DNA of 64,000 nt from JADCRZ01 sp037718865 (GTDB lineage: Bacteria; Bacteroidota; Bacteroidia; Chitinophagales; Chitinophagaceae): contig JBBJMP010000008.1 in the NCBI GenBank assembly GCA_037718865.1, positions 1-64,000 on the forward strand. Reading direction: 5' to 3'. This document shows positions 10,301 through 18,715 of the stretch, piece after piece. Made by a program: the position numbers and the translations under genes. The notes beneath the pieces were generated by a model that searched no databases, had not been told where the DNA came from, and worked only from the letters and a program-made list of their open reading frames with translations. Each line of letters opens with the position of its first letter. Position 1 is the first letter of the stretch.

Positions 10301-10550
10301 TTATGACGCATCTTTTGTTAAACTCAGGCAGATAACTTTCGGGTATAACTTGCCAACAAAACTCTTCGCTAAAACACCTATTCGGAATCTAATGCTTTCT
10401 TTTGTTGCACGTAACCTGGCGATTTTGTACAAAAATATTCCTAACATTGATCCGGAATCAACTTATTCAAGTGGTAACTCTCAGGGTCTTGATTACTTTG
10501 GCATGCCGGCAACGCGTACCTATGGCTTTAATTTGCGGGCAACCTTTTAA
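7344..10550 (+). CDS. SusC/RagA-family TonB-dependent transporter (first SusCD pair)
   Basis: SusC proteins are outer-membrane barrels that, with a SusD lid, import oligosaccharides or peptides using TonB energy. This 1068-residue protein has a signal peptide (1-23, AAFA-Q), a carboxypeptidase-like domain (RTVSGKIADNSGARMPFVNV to about 95), a TonB-box-like segment ESVVVTALGVERNKK, a plug (about 120-245 with PLYVVDGVPID, SINPDDIASMTVLKGASAAALYGSRAANGVI) and a barrel ending in an aromatic residue (RATF). SusD follows after 18 bp. The pair converges with the ASPIC/UnbV block on the other strand. The substrate cannot be read from the sequence, and no glycosidase lies beside this pair. Confidence 0.95.
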   Translation: MKLRHLILVFMLLLVAGIPAAFAQNRTVSGKIADNSGARMPFVNVLVKGTSIGTTSNADGVYGISVPEGSNILVFSYIGHKTQEVNVSGRTTADLTMEKDANELESVVVTALGVERNKKSLQFSATQISGENFTQAREISAANALAGRVAGVNVSKIASGPGGSSRVVIRGAKTLGSTLNQPLYVVDGVPIDNSNFGQAGLWGGADQGDGMSSINPDDIASMTVLKGASAAALYGSRAANGVILITTKKGTVRRGLGIEFNSNYVLETVENLTEFQTTHGNGGYTGGTLITQEAKTPKSIEEHWNNGWGSNAWGPKFDGSPTVQFDGISRPYSFTGDNWKRFYKTGSALTNSVALTGGSETQSFRLSLSDLRSKGVFPNSGFDRTNVSLTTNSKFGKRLSVNSKVMYSNEKTKNRPRLSDSPGNANLALFYTPGDIDVRNYRGDPNKPGAVPSIQMQNDMGIKIQDKKAPGEEFQVSTNLWQQNPYWAAYQFSNSDVRDRVITSGEVRYNITDFLYASGQAGMDWFTLRGTQLTPQGTGFDRGGGITENEYRTREINLQYMLGFNKTFNNFGVNAFVGGNRMRRTTENISAVGTGFNTPFLAAINNAKQRNFGYGYGKQGINSLFGSVELSYNDYLFVTGTARQDWFSVLNPEDNNILYPSIGGSFVFSDAIKALPNWLSYGKVRIAWAQVGNVSSVGPYQTILTYNAGSAHLNRPLGGYSSGDNLPNPDLIPFTSTEMEYGLEVRFFNNRLGLDITYYDQKTTNDILNANISGSSGFRTTSVNLGKIGNKGVEFLVTGTPVKSAITWDVSLNFAKNNSKVVSLIEGQKEVLGEEPRTRTSYIKHIVGYPYGMITGQKQRVDPASGLLVYDTSGAPLTDGTYQILGNGVPDFTGGINNALTWKNLNLTFLIDFKSGGDIYSGTNVRMTQAGFTQQTLRGRKDEAPLVITGVTPDGTGFKPFNKTLTPGQARNYWGQLGERAQENFVYDASFVKLRQITFGYNLPTKLFAKTPIRNLMLSFVARNLAILYKNIPNIDPESTYSSGNSQGLDYFGMPATRTYGFNLRATF

Positions 10551-10568
10551 CAATAAATAGCATTAACT

Positions 10569-12179
10569 ATGAAATATTTACGAAAATTAATTTATTGCAT
10601 TGCCATTACCGCAGCTCTTAATACTGCATGTAACAAGAGTGAACTAAAGGATCTTAATATCAATCCACAGGCAAAAAATACGATTGATGTGAACTTTCTG
10701 TTTACTTCTGCACAGTTGGGCGCAGCATCCGGTGGTTCCCGGGGAGACAACCGTTATATCGATTGGAGAACTAACATTGGAATGGCCTCCACTGCTATTC
10801 AACAACTTGCTGCCATCACTGATATTTCCAATACTGGCGATAAATACTTCGATAATGCTGAAACTACCAGCGCTCCGTTTGAATTTCTCTACACTGATTT
10901 AAGAAGCCTTGCCGATATTGTGAAGCATACAGGTCCAGGGGGATTTGCAGAAGGTGAGAGCATTAACACGAGACAAGCTGCAAGAATCCTAAGGGTTTTT
11001 CTTTTTCATCGCCTTACAGATTATTATGGCAGCATTCCTTATTCTGAAGCTAATCAAACCGATAAGGGATTATTCTTTCCTAAATATGATAAGCAGAAAG
11101 CTGTTTATACCGACTTATTGAAAGAGCTTGACGAAGCAACTAAAGCATTTGGAGCAGCTGATCCCGCTTTTGCTGCTGCTGACCTTTATTATAACGGGGA
11201 TCTTGCAAAATGGAAAAGATGGGGTTATTCACTCATGCTCCGACTTGCTATGCGTGTTTCAAACGTAGATGCTGCGATGGCTAATACATATGTAACCAAA
11301 GCCGTAGCAGGGGGAGTGTTTCAGAGCAATGCAGACAATGTCATTGTCTCCATGGCAGAAGGACCGAGCTTGTGGACAAACCAGAATGGAATATCACGTG
11401 CGTTTTATCCGGGAGATGGGGGCAATTCGTCTTTTCTAAGCAAGACCTTGATTGACTTTCTGAAAGGGCCCAATACCGGATCGACAGTAGATGATGATCC
11501 GAGACTTATGATCATCAGTGGAGGAATTGGTATTTGGTCAGCTTCGGGCGGTGGTCTTTGGCAGCCGACAAAAACTGATCCGCTTGATCAGAAAGGCCTG
11601 CCGAACGGAAACGACTTAACTATGCTTCGGTTGATTGAAGGATCAACCAATCTTGATTTGAATGCAACGTATTCAAAGATCAATACTAAGTTGCTTGACA
11701 GATCTGAACCCTATATGCTTATGAACTACGGCGAGGTGAAGCTTCTTTTGGCTGAAGCTTCACAAAGAGGGCTGGGTGGCCTAAGTGCAGCGTCAGCCGA
11801 AGCGCATTACCGTGAAGGTGTAAAGGCATCTATGCAGATGTACACTATTTATGATCCCTTACTCGCTGTTACAGATGCTAGGGTAGATGAATACCTTGCC
11901 ACTTACCCTTATAATGTTGCAAAACCTGCCCTGGAAATGATTGGTGAGCAAATGTGGGTTAATCACTTCCTTAACTGGTGGGAAGCCTGGTCAGACTGGA
12001 GACGGACAGGTTTTCCTAAATTGGTTGCAACCAATTACCCTGGAAACGTTACAGGTGGAAAGATACCGCAGAAATTAAAATACCCAAATGCTGAAGTCGC
12101 AGGTAATCCTAATTTTAAGACGGGCGCAAGTGCAAATGATTATATAACAAAGGTGTGGTGGGCCGGTGGGCCGGAGTAG
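10569..12179 (+). CDS. SusD-like surface lipoprotein (first SusCD pair)
   Basis: A 536-residue lipoprotein with signal peptide and lipobox-like LNTAC (lipidated Cys at about residue 21). It is of the SusD-like_2 type: NINPQAKNTIDVNFLFTSAQLGA near the start, a TPR-like helical body (ARILRVFLFHRLTDYYGSIPYSEA), and a C-terminal region with WEAWSDWRRTGFPKL. It forms the ligand-binding lid of the SusC barrel encoded 18 bp upstream and should be co-transcribed with it. A strong hairpin terminator lies 29 bp after the stop. SusD-like_2 proteins often go with non-starch or peptide-like ligands, but no specificity can be claimed here. Confidence 0.93.
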   Translation: MKYLRKLIYCIAITAALNTACNKSELKDLNINPQAKNTIDVNFLFTSAQLGAASGGSRGDNRYIDWRTNIGMASTAIQQLAAITDISNTGDKYFDNAETTSAPFEFLYTDLRSLADIVKHTGPGGFAEGESINTRQAARILRVFLFHRLTDYYGSIPYSEANQTDKGLFFPKYDKQKAVYTDLLKELDEATKAFGAADPAFAAADLYYNGDLAKWKRWGYSLMLRLAMRVSNVDAAMANTYVTKAVAGGVFQSNADNVIVSMAEGPSLWTNQNGISRAFYPGDGGNSSFLSKTLIDFLKGPNTGSTVDDDPRLMIISGGIGIWSASGGGLWQPTKTDPLDQKGLPNGNDLTMLRLIEGSTNLDLNATYSKINTKLLDRSEPYMLMNYGEVKLLLAEASQRGLGGLSAASAEAHYREGVKASMQMYTIYDPLLAVTDARVDEYLATYPYNVAKPALEMIGEQMWVNHFLNWWEAWSDWRRTGFPKLVATNYPGNVTGGKIPQKLKYPNAEVAGNPNFKTGASANDYITKVWWAGGPE

Positions 12180-12207
12180 TCAGATTTATTTATAAGTTAA
12201 GTAGCAT

Positions 12208-12240
12208 AAAAGCTCTTGAAGGTTCAAGGGCTTTTTCTTT
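12208..12240 (+). terminator. Rho-independent terminator after susCD
   Basis: AAAAGCTCTTGAA (12208-12220) and TTCAAGGGCTTTT (12223-12235) pair as a 13-bp stem with one G-U pair and a two-base turn, followed by a T-rich run. It lies 29 bp past the SusD stop codon and ends the 7344-12179 operon before the convergent minus-strand block. Confidence 0.88.
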
Positions 12241-12368
12241 TGTGTGTATAATAGGAAATCTAAACGGATTTGAAAGTGCTGATTAGCTAAAAAGTTGGGA
12301 TGATTACGCACAACCCCCTTAAGGGCTATGATTAACTTTCAATGACTTTTATTAAGTCAAAACACAAC

Positions 12369-15300
12369 CTATTTTGTTCTCTTTTTGAATAACAACACCC
12401 TTCCATTATTCCTTTCCACAAACATGTGCTTAGAGCCCCGTAACTGAATAACGCCGGCATCACGAACTTCCCCTTCGACCTTTACTCCGGATTCCCGAGG
12501 AGACATATATGTAAACGCCTTTCCGCCCTTCCCTTTAAGATAAATACCCTTACTTGCATTGTGCCTTCCCACCTGCGGCTTAAGCGCATAAAAGTTTCCA
12601 CCAAGCCAGATATCTGTTTTACCGTCTTCATCAAGGTCGTCGGCAACAATTCCAAAAACGGGTGAAAATTGCGCCTCAAGAGGCAATGCTTCAAGTTGAA
12701 AGGTTCCATTATTGTTCCATAACACTGCGCTTTGCAAATAATTTGCCTCATATCTCAAAGCTCTACTACCCACTTCCGCAGAAAACAGAGAATCGTATGT
12801 TTTATTACCATAATCCTCATATCTCAGGATCTGTTTTTTTAATCCGGGCAATTGAGAGGTCAGCTCTGCTTTGGTTGCAAAGGGGTAAGACGTTGAATCC
12901 AATGGGGGATACCAGTTAATGATACATTCGCTCTTTCCATTATTGTCAAAATCATTTACATACATGGTTAAGGGCTTTTCAGGTAACGCCTTGAACTTGG
13001 TATTCAACCCCCAATTGCCCAGAACGAAATCCTGATCACCATCGTTATCCAGATCCGCAGCTTTAATTCTGTTCCACCACCCGTTGCTATTAGGAATGAT
13101 GAGCGGATTTTGAAGTATTCCGTTTTCATTTTTAAAAATATGTATGGCCATCCAGTCGCCAACAACAAGCAGGTCTTTATCTCCATCCGAATCGATATCT
13201 GTCCATGATGCGTCCGTTACCATACCAACATTTGCCATTGATGGAGTAGCTACGTCAGTCCATGAACCATGATCATTGATCAGCAAATAAGACCTTGGTG
13301 GAAGTCCGTAATTACCGGGAACATTACGCGCACCTAAAAAGATATCAGCATCGCCGTCACCATCGAAATCATCAGCTTCCAGTGTCGAAAAATTTCCAAG
13401 AACGGGGGGAATAGCAGAAGGTGTGATTGAAAAATTTCCTCTTCCATCGTTCGTGTATGCCCTTAGAGAGAAATTCATTTTGTTCATTTCAATTTCATTT
13501 CCACCCGAACCGATCACAAGATCAAGGTCCCCATCTTTGTCATAATCCAGGAAAGCAGCACATGTGCTCTCGAACGTTCCGGCATTTTTGTTGAATGCGA
13601 CGTTCGGCTGGAAGTAAAAGGTTCCATCAGCTTTTTGAATATAGAGTTTATCGGGATCACCCGCAGCACCAAGCAAAATAAAGTCGGTCAGCTTATCCGT
13701 ATTGACATCACCTTGGATCAATCTCGGCCCTTCGGTGGAAAGCATTCTGATAAGCAGGATTTCATAATCAAAATCGTTATACCTGTCCTCATGATGTACT
13801 GCGGCACCATCAATCAATTTCTGCCCTACTTCTTCAAAAACCGGTTCGATTTCGACATTAGAAATATTTCTTACAACGGAGGCCTCACTATATTTCAGCA
13901 TAATTGCCTGATCAGCTTTTACATTCGTGATAACCTGTACTTTTCCATCGGGCCATGTTACCTGCAGGGATTCTATTAACGCAGTTTTACCAAGACCAAA
14001 TAATAAAACCGGTTCTATACTGCTTTGAAATCCACGGGTACTATAATTCTGAAGAAAATTGACACCATCCTTTATTTTGACTTTGACCTCAGCGCCGATT
14101 CCAAAAGGATTTTTATCCGACCCCATGAATCTGACCTTCAGAAAATGATTTCCTGAATACTGGTTTGCATCATTCCTATAAATAAAACTTGTTGAATTGA
14201 TGTTATTAACAACAAGATCCTGGTCACCATCATTGTCGAGGTCTCCATAAGCAGCTCCATTGCTATATGATAATTGAGAAAATCCCAAACTTGGGGATTT
14301 GTTTATGAAGCTTAAATTACCAACATTGGCGAAAGCATAATTCTGCAATGGTTCTGACGGCATATTGGAAATGAATTTGCGATAATCAAACTTCCCCTTT
14401 TCGTTGATGTCACGAGCCTTTGACCGGTCGGCTATGAATTCAAGGAAGTCCAATGACGTAAGATCTTTTAAAATTCCGTTGCTCACGAAGATGTCCTTGT
14501 TACCATCATTTTCAAAATCAAAAATCAGGGCGCCCCAGCTCCAGTCAGTGGCAGCTACACCTGACAACATAGCTATCTCGGCAAAATCGGCATTGCCATC
14601 ATTCAGATGCAGGCAATTCTGGGTGATCTGGTAATGAAAATTGGCGCGGTATTTCAAATCCTCCAGGTGGTAAGGATCGAAAGCCGTGGTGGTCTTTAGC
14701 CTGTAATTATCACCCGGCAGCATATCGGTTGTAAATATCTCCGGGTAACCGTCATTATTGATATCGGCGATATCTGCCCCCATGCTGGATGTGGAGCAAA
14801 AGTTGACCCGTGATGGTAACTCCTCTGAGAATTTTCCATTCCCTTTATTTATGTAAAGATAATCACGCTCCCAAAAATCATTGCTTATGTACAAATCGGG
14901 TAAATGATCACCATTCAAATCTGAAACGGCTACTCCCAAACCAAACGAGATATCACTGCTGTAAATACCCGCCTGTTGAGTTACATCACTAAAAGTGTTT
15001 CCGTCATTTCGCATAAGCTTATGACCACCTGGTGAAGGTTTTTGTCGAACTTGTCTGTATAATTCAATTTTAGCCGGATCCCGAAAGCTATTGTTCAGGA
15101 TATAACAATCAACATCACCGTCCTGATCATAATCAAAAAATGCTGCGTGGGTGGAGTAGCCCTCATTGTCAAGATTATATTCTTTTCCTTTTTCGGAAAA
15201 ACTCAGGTCGCCATTGTTAATGAACAATTCATTTTTTTTACGATCCCCGTCAACATCGCCTGAATTACAGACATAAATATCCAGCAGGCCGTCATTATTT

Positions 15301-15677
15301 ACGTCAGCCATGGTCACCCCTGTGCTCCACGCCATATTTCCTCCTACTCCGGCCTTTTCTGTAATATCCACGAAAACAAAGTTTCCCTTATTAAGATAAA
15401 GCCTGTTGTCTTTTTGATTGGCTGTAAAGTACAAATCAGGTAATGAGTCATTATTAATATCGCCGATCGCAACGCCCCCTCCATTATAAAAATTACGATA
15501 GGTCAAAATATTAAAATTTTCACCATCCACCACTTCGTTAACAAAATCAATTCCGGTTTTTTCCGGCTCGAGTAATTGAAATAGCTGTGTGGAATCATTT
15601 GCAGGTTGGGATCGCTTGTTGTTACACGAGTTGATAAGTAAAAAAGTTAACAGCCACCACAGGTAAAAAAACTTCAT
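12369..15677 (-). CDS. ASPIC/UnbV FG-GAP lipoprotein (CRTAC1-like), copy 1
   Basis: A 1102-residue lipoprotein (LLINSC lipobox, Cys at about residue 18) built of VCBS/FG-GAP propeller repeats. I count 14 calcium-loop motifs of the DxNxDGxxD type, for example DVNNDGLLD and DLDNDGDQD. An ASPIC/UnbV domain lies between two propellers (about 520-600: GIGAEVKVKIKDG, RGFQSSIEPVLLFGLG, VTWPDGKVQ). Such proteins are surface or periplasmic binding or scaffold proteins related to vertebrate CRTAC1; their biochemical role is unknown. It is the last gene of a minus-strand block, 83 bp after the FG-GAP lipoprotein, and is a clear paralog of 18716-21994 with the same length and the same number of motifs. 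Its neighbour across the terminator is a SusCD pair. Confidence 0.92.
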   Translation of the reverse strand: MKFFYLWWLLTFLLINSCNNKRSQPANDSTQLFQLLEPEKTGIDFVNEVVDGENFNILTYRNFYNGGGVAIGDINNDSLPDLYFTANQKDNRLYLNKGNFVFVDITEKAGVGGNMAWSTGVTMADVNNDGLLDIYVCNSGDVDGDRKKNELFINNGDLSFSEKGKEYNLDNEGYSTHAAFFDYDQDGDVDCYILNNSFRDPAKIELYRQVRQKPSPGGHKLMRNDGNTFSDVTQQAGIYSSDISFGLGVAVSDLNGDHLPDLYISNDFWERDYLYINKGNGKFSEELPSRVNFCSTSSMGADIADINNDGYPEIFTTDMLPGDNYRLKTTTAFDPYHLEDLKYRANFHYQITQNCLHLNDGNADFAEIAMLSGVAATDWSWGALIFDFENDGNKDIFVSNGILKDLTSLDFLEFIADRSKARDINEKGKFDYRKFISNMPSEPLQNYAFANVGNLSFINKSPSLGFSQLSYSNGAAYGDLDNDGDQDLVVNNINSTSFIYRNDANQYSGNHFLKVRFMGSDKNPFGIGAEVKVKIKDGVNFLQNYSTRGFQSSIEPVLLFGLGKTALIESLQVTWPDGKVQVITNVKADQAIMLKYSEASVVRNISNVEIEPVFEEVGQKLIDGAAVHHEDRYNDFDYEILLIRMLSTEGPRLIQGDVNTDKLTDFILLGAAGDPDKLYIQKADGTFYFQPNVAFNKNAGTFESTCAAFLDYDKDGDLDLVIGSGGNEIEMNKMNFSLRAYTNDGRGNFSITPSAIPPVLGNFSTLEADDFDGDGDADIFLGARNVPGNYGLPPRSYLLINDHGSWTDVATPSMANVGMVTDASWTDIDSDGDKDLLVVGDWMAIHIFKNENGILQNPLIIPNSNGWWNRIKAADLDNDGDQDFVLGNWGLNTKFKALPEKPLTMYVNDFDNNGKSECIINWYPPLDSTSYPFATKAELTSQLPGLKKQILRYEDYGNKTYDSLFSAEVGSRALRYEANYLQSAVLWNNNGTFQLEALPLEAQFSPVFGIVADDLDEDGKTDIWLGGNFYALKPQVGRHNASKGIYLKGKGGKAFTYMSPRESGVKVEGEVRDAGVIQLRGSKHMFVERNNGRVLLFKKRTK

Positions 15678-15760
15678 ATCAGATGATTTAAAAAGTTTTG
15701 GAGTTTTGAGTGATCATTACAATCTGTACTATCAAAGATCGCGGAAAGAACGGATACCTG

Positions 15761-17335
15761 TTATGGAGTACCATAATGCCTGCCTTCAAACACGCCATCT
15801 CCATTTGATCCCAAATACGATCCCCATCGAACAGGTTTGTGTATCCCTACAGGAGTATCGATCCGCTTGATCCTCATTCCAAGAAATGAAAGCAAATCAG
15901 CGTGATGGAAGTATTGGCAATAGATGATATCGAGATAGCCATCATTGTCAAGATCTCCAATCCACGGTGTAGAAAAAATATTTTTAAACCCTTGCGCCTG
16001 GTCGATGGTGTTCACTGACTTTTTAACAAAATCGATGGCTATCAGTTTGTTCTCCATGAGCCTGGGCGACCTTGATGCATATCCTAACGAACAATCAAAA
16101 TTATTAACACTGATAATGGCTTCATCACGTCCGTCATTGTTCAGATCATAAACAACCGGTGATGAATATCCTGTACAACCTATAGAATCCATGTAGGCAA
16201 CGCTCCCATCTTTTCCGTTTAGCATAATTTGTATTGAGCCTGTGCTGTTGGGCCATTGTCCTTTGCTTATAAATGTAAAAAAATCAGGAATATTGTCATT
16301 GGTAAAATATCCCACTGCAAAACTGTTGCTGCATTCAGTTCCGGAAAAAGACTTAGTCCATAAAATGCGATGATCTTTTCCATCAATCGCAACAGCTTTA
16401 CTTCCATGTGAAATAGCAATGATATCAAGATAACCATCCTCAGAAATATCCGCCAGGACGGCCGGGGCAATGAAACCATGTCCTTTTTCAGTGTTGATGA
16501 CTTTAGCCCTTGATAACTTTTTTGATAGCAGTTGTGAAACTGTCGATATATAAAGATGTCCATCGATCGTTTCTCCTCCTGTGCCAAAAACAATGAATAG
16601 CTCCTTGCTTCCGGGCTGAGAAAAACACAACGGCGTCATATACGATTCTTTTCCATCGGGCATTGTATCTGCAGCAATCACCTTGCCTGTTTTGGAATCC
16701 AGCAACATGAGCACTCCGGGAAATCGGCCGGTCTCCGAATAAGGTTCGGCATGTGCATTTCCACCGTTTATCGTAAGCAGATCATCCAGACCATCATTAT
16801 TCTGGTCGGGAACCAGCACACTATTGTTGAAGTTGAAGTGAGCATAATGCATGATCGGATCATTATTATATTGTTCGTGCTCATACTCCCATAATAAGGC
16901 GCCGGATCTTCCATCGATAGCTTTCAGTTGGGGGGACCGACCGCCTATAAATACATCTTTCACCTGATCGCCTGATACGTCATATAACGTAGCCGAGCCA
17001 TACACCTGATCAACGGATGCTTGCTTCCATAACAGCTCTCCTGATCTTCCATCAAACGCAAGGATCCCCATGTCACTTTGCTGAAATTCGTTTCTTCCCG
17101 CACCGATAACAATGTCCAGCGTCCCGTCTTTGTTCAGGTCAGCAGTGCGCGGTGAAGATTGAGATCCAATCACGGGAAGATTTTTATTCCAAACCAGCAC
17201 GCTTTGTTCTTTTGCAGGTGTTAGTGAACAGGCAGAAAGAAATCCGGCAAATATTAACGCCATGCCGGCAATGGAAAAAAAACTGATTTCCACAAAAGAA
17301 ATCTTAAAAAATATAAGTTGCCAGCGATGTGTCAT
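15761..17335 (-). CDS. FG-GAP/PQQ-like propeller lipoprotein
   Basis: A 524-residue lipoprotein with a signal segment ending in the lipobox LSAC (Cys near residue 36). The body is a beta propeller with six calcium-loop motifs (such as DLNKDGTLD, DQNNDGLDD, DLDNDGYLD). Between them are PQQ-enzyme-like strands (GILAFDGRSGELLWK, LKAIDGRSGALLWEYE, LLDSKTGKVI). No catalytic residues are obvious, so a binding or structural role is more likely than a quinoprotein dehydrogenase. The start overlaps the stop of the PAP2 gene by 4 bp (ATGA), which implies translational coupling and a shared role with that enzyme. Confidence 0.85.
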   Translation of the reverse strand: MTHRWQLIFFKISFVEISFFSIAGMALIFAGFLSACSLTPAKEQSVLVWNKNLPVIGSQSSPRTADLNKDGTLDIVIGAGRNEFQQSDMGILAFDGRSGELLWKQASVDQVYGSATLYDVSGDQVKDVFIGGRSPQLKAIDGRSGALLWEYEHEQYNNDPIMHYAHFNFNNSVLVPDQNNDGLDDLLTINGGNAHAEPYSETGRFPGVLMLLDSKTGKVIAADTMPDGKESYMTPLCFSQPGSKELFIVFGTGGETIDGHLYISTVSQLLSKKLSRAKVINTEKGHGFIAPAVLADISEDGYLDIIAISHGSKAVAIDGKDHRILWTKSFSGTECSNSFAVGYFTNDNIPDFFTFISKGQWPNSTGSIQIMLNGKDGSVAYMDSIGCTGYSSPVVYDLNNDGRDEAIISVNNFDCSLGYASRSPRLMENKLIAIDFVKKSVNTIDQAQGFKNIFSTPWIGDLDNDGYLDIIYCQYFHHADLLSFLGMRIKRIDTPVGIHKPVRWGSYLGSNGDGVFEGRHYGTP

Positions 17336-18714
17336 TGATCTTTATTTTTTACCTGCCCGGAAAGAGTCCTTCCGTTATGCTTATTATTTTCCATTCTATG
17401 GGGGCTACGTGTAATAACGTACTTTCCAATTTGTTCACCTTCCTTTACACCGTTTTCAATCGCGTCCCTGAAATGGATGCCTCCATACAACCTTGATATG
17501 GCTGCCTCTTTGGATGCCTTAGCAAAGGAATTAAATTTTCTTGGAGGAAGACCAAATTCTTCTTCAGTGTCGTCGGTAAAAGAAAATCGATCACCGAATA
17601 AATGGGTGAGAATGGTAGATGCAGTTGTAGAAATGACACTGTGGCCTGATGTATATTCAGGGAAAGGTGGGGTTTGAAGCAATGGAGACCAATTGCGGTC
17701 GATTAGTTTTTTAATAGCTGTTTCAGGTCTTACCCTGTTATACCTGTATTTATTGTTCCAGCACGAAATGAACGCATCTGCCATTCCGATTGAAACCATA
17801 GCGTGTGCGTAAGCAGTTTTTGACAAACTTAATTTTTGCTTTTTACAGGCGATGCCGGTTATTCCCATCCAGTGTCCGCCAGGAGATATTTTTTTAATTC
17901 CGAATTCAAGATGGCCAACCTGTTGCAGCGCAAAGGGATTGCAATCCCAGAACATCGCAATCTCTGCTTTTTCCCGTGGAAGATTTTTATTTACCTCATA
18001 TACTTCCTTCAATTGCTTAAAAAAAGAAGAGCTGGTATCAGCGTCATATTTATTGGGAGGACCGCCTGCAAATTGTGAACAAGAATCTAGAATGAATGTG
18101 CGGAGCGTGTTCCAGTATGGTTCTATAGCTGAAATAAAGCCAGGGGCAGTGGGCTGCCAGTATTCATCACCTCTTGAAGGAGTAAACCTCCTTAGACCGC
18201 TGAGCCTAACAAATCCATCGGCATATGCATATTTAAGTATTTGTTCAACCACCTTATCAACAAGCTCAACAGTTGCATTTATTTTTTCAGAAGACAGCTT
18301 GTTTCTTTTTTTTTCAACAAATATTAAAGAATCGAGATTTTTCCGGAGTAAATACCCGGACGGAAGCAGCCTGATTCCTGATTTATACAAGGCAAGAATT
18401 ACTGCCAGTTCAGGATCGCTTTTTTTAAGCAGCGCATCATCAACCGTTATTTCTTTCAACCCTTTTACGAATCCTGCAAAATGGGGTTGTTGTTTATCAA
18501 ACAGTGCGACAGTTTCATTAGCGGCCAGATTGATATACCCATAATACCTTGAAGCTGCTACCGGTGAGGTAACATCATTAACCATCACATCTGTTGCATG
18601 TTTCAATGCGCGTACATAATCAGCAGAGGTGAATAACAGCACCTGCTGGCTATACCCTGCATTTAGCAATAAAAAAGTAAGAACCAAAACTATACCTTTT
18701 CTCATGTTCAACAC
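17332..18714 (-). CDS. Exported vanadium-haloperoxidase/PAP2-family enzyme
   Basis: The 460-residue protein starts with a signal peptide (to about residue 22) and has the full PAP2/vanadium-haloperoxidase signature: K322-X6-R329-P330, SGH at 356-358 and SR-X5-H (S407, R408, H414), all in the order that binds phosphate or vanadate. Members hydrolyse phosphate esters or, with vanadate, oxidise halides; sequence alone does not decide which. It begins 2 bp before the end of the upstream ASPIC/UnbV gene region and its stop overlaps the next gene by 4 bp, so it sits in the centre of one operon with FG-GAP proteins. The motif-less 330 N-terminal residues are helical, as in bacterial haloperoxidase-like proteins. 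Confidence 0.85.
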   Translation of the reverse strand: MLNMRKGIVLVLTFLLLNAGYSQQVLLFTSADYVRALKHATDVMVNDVTSPVAASRYYGYINLAANETVALFDKQQPHFAGFVKGLKEITVDDALLKKSDPELAVILALYKSGIRLLPSGYLLRKNLDSLIFVEKKRNKLSSEKINATVELVDKVVEQILKYAYADGFVRLSGLRRFTPSRGDEYWQPTAPGFISAIEPYWNTLRTFILDSCSQFAGGPPNKYDADTSSSFFKQLKEVYEVNKNLPREKAEIAMFWDCNPFALQQVGHLEFGIKKISPGGHWMGITGIACKKQKLSLSKTAYAHAMVSIGMADAFISCWNNKYRYNRVRPETAIKKLIDRNWSPLLQTPPFPEYTSGHSVISTTASTILTHLFGDRFSFTDDTEEEFGLPPRKFNSFAKASKEAAISRLYGGIHFRDAIENGVKEGEQIGKYVITRSPHRMENNKHNGRTLSGQVKNKDQ

Positions 18715-18715
18715 T

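Noticed and set aside
12340..12362. TGACTT/AAGTCA hairpin after the first ASPIC/UnbV gene
   Set aside because: Six-bp stem without a T-run on the minus strand; too weak to call a terminator.
17852..18544. 230-codon open frame on the plus strand inside the PAP2 gene
   Set aside because: It is antisense to a gene with a full motif set and a tight operon; its peptide shows no domain or signal.
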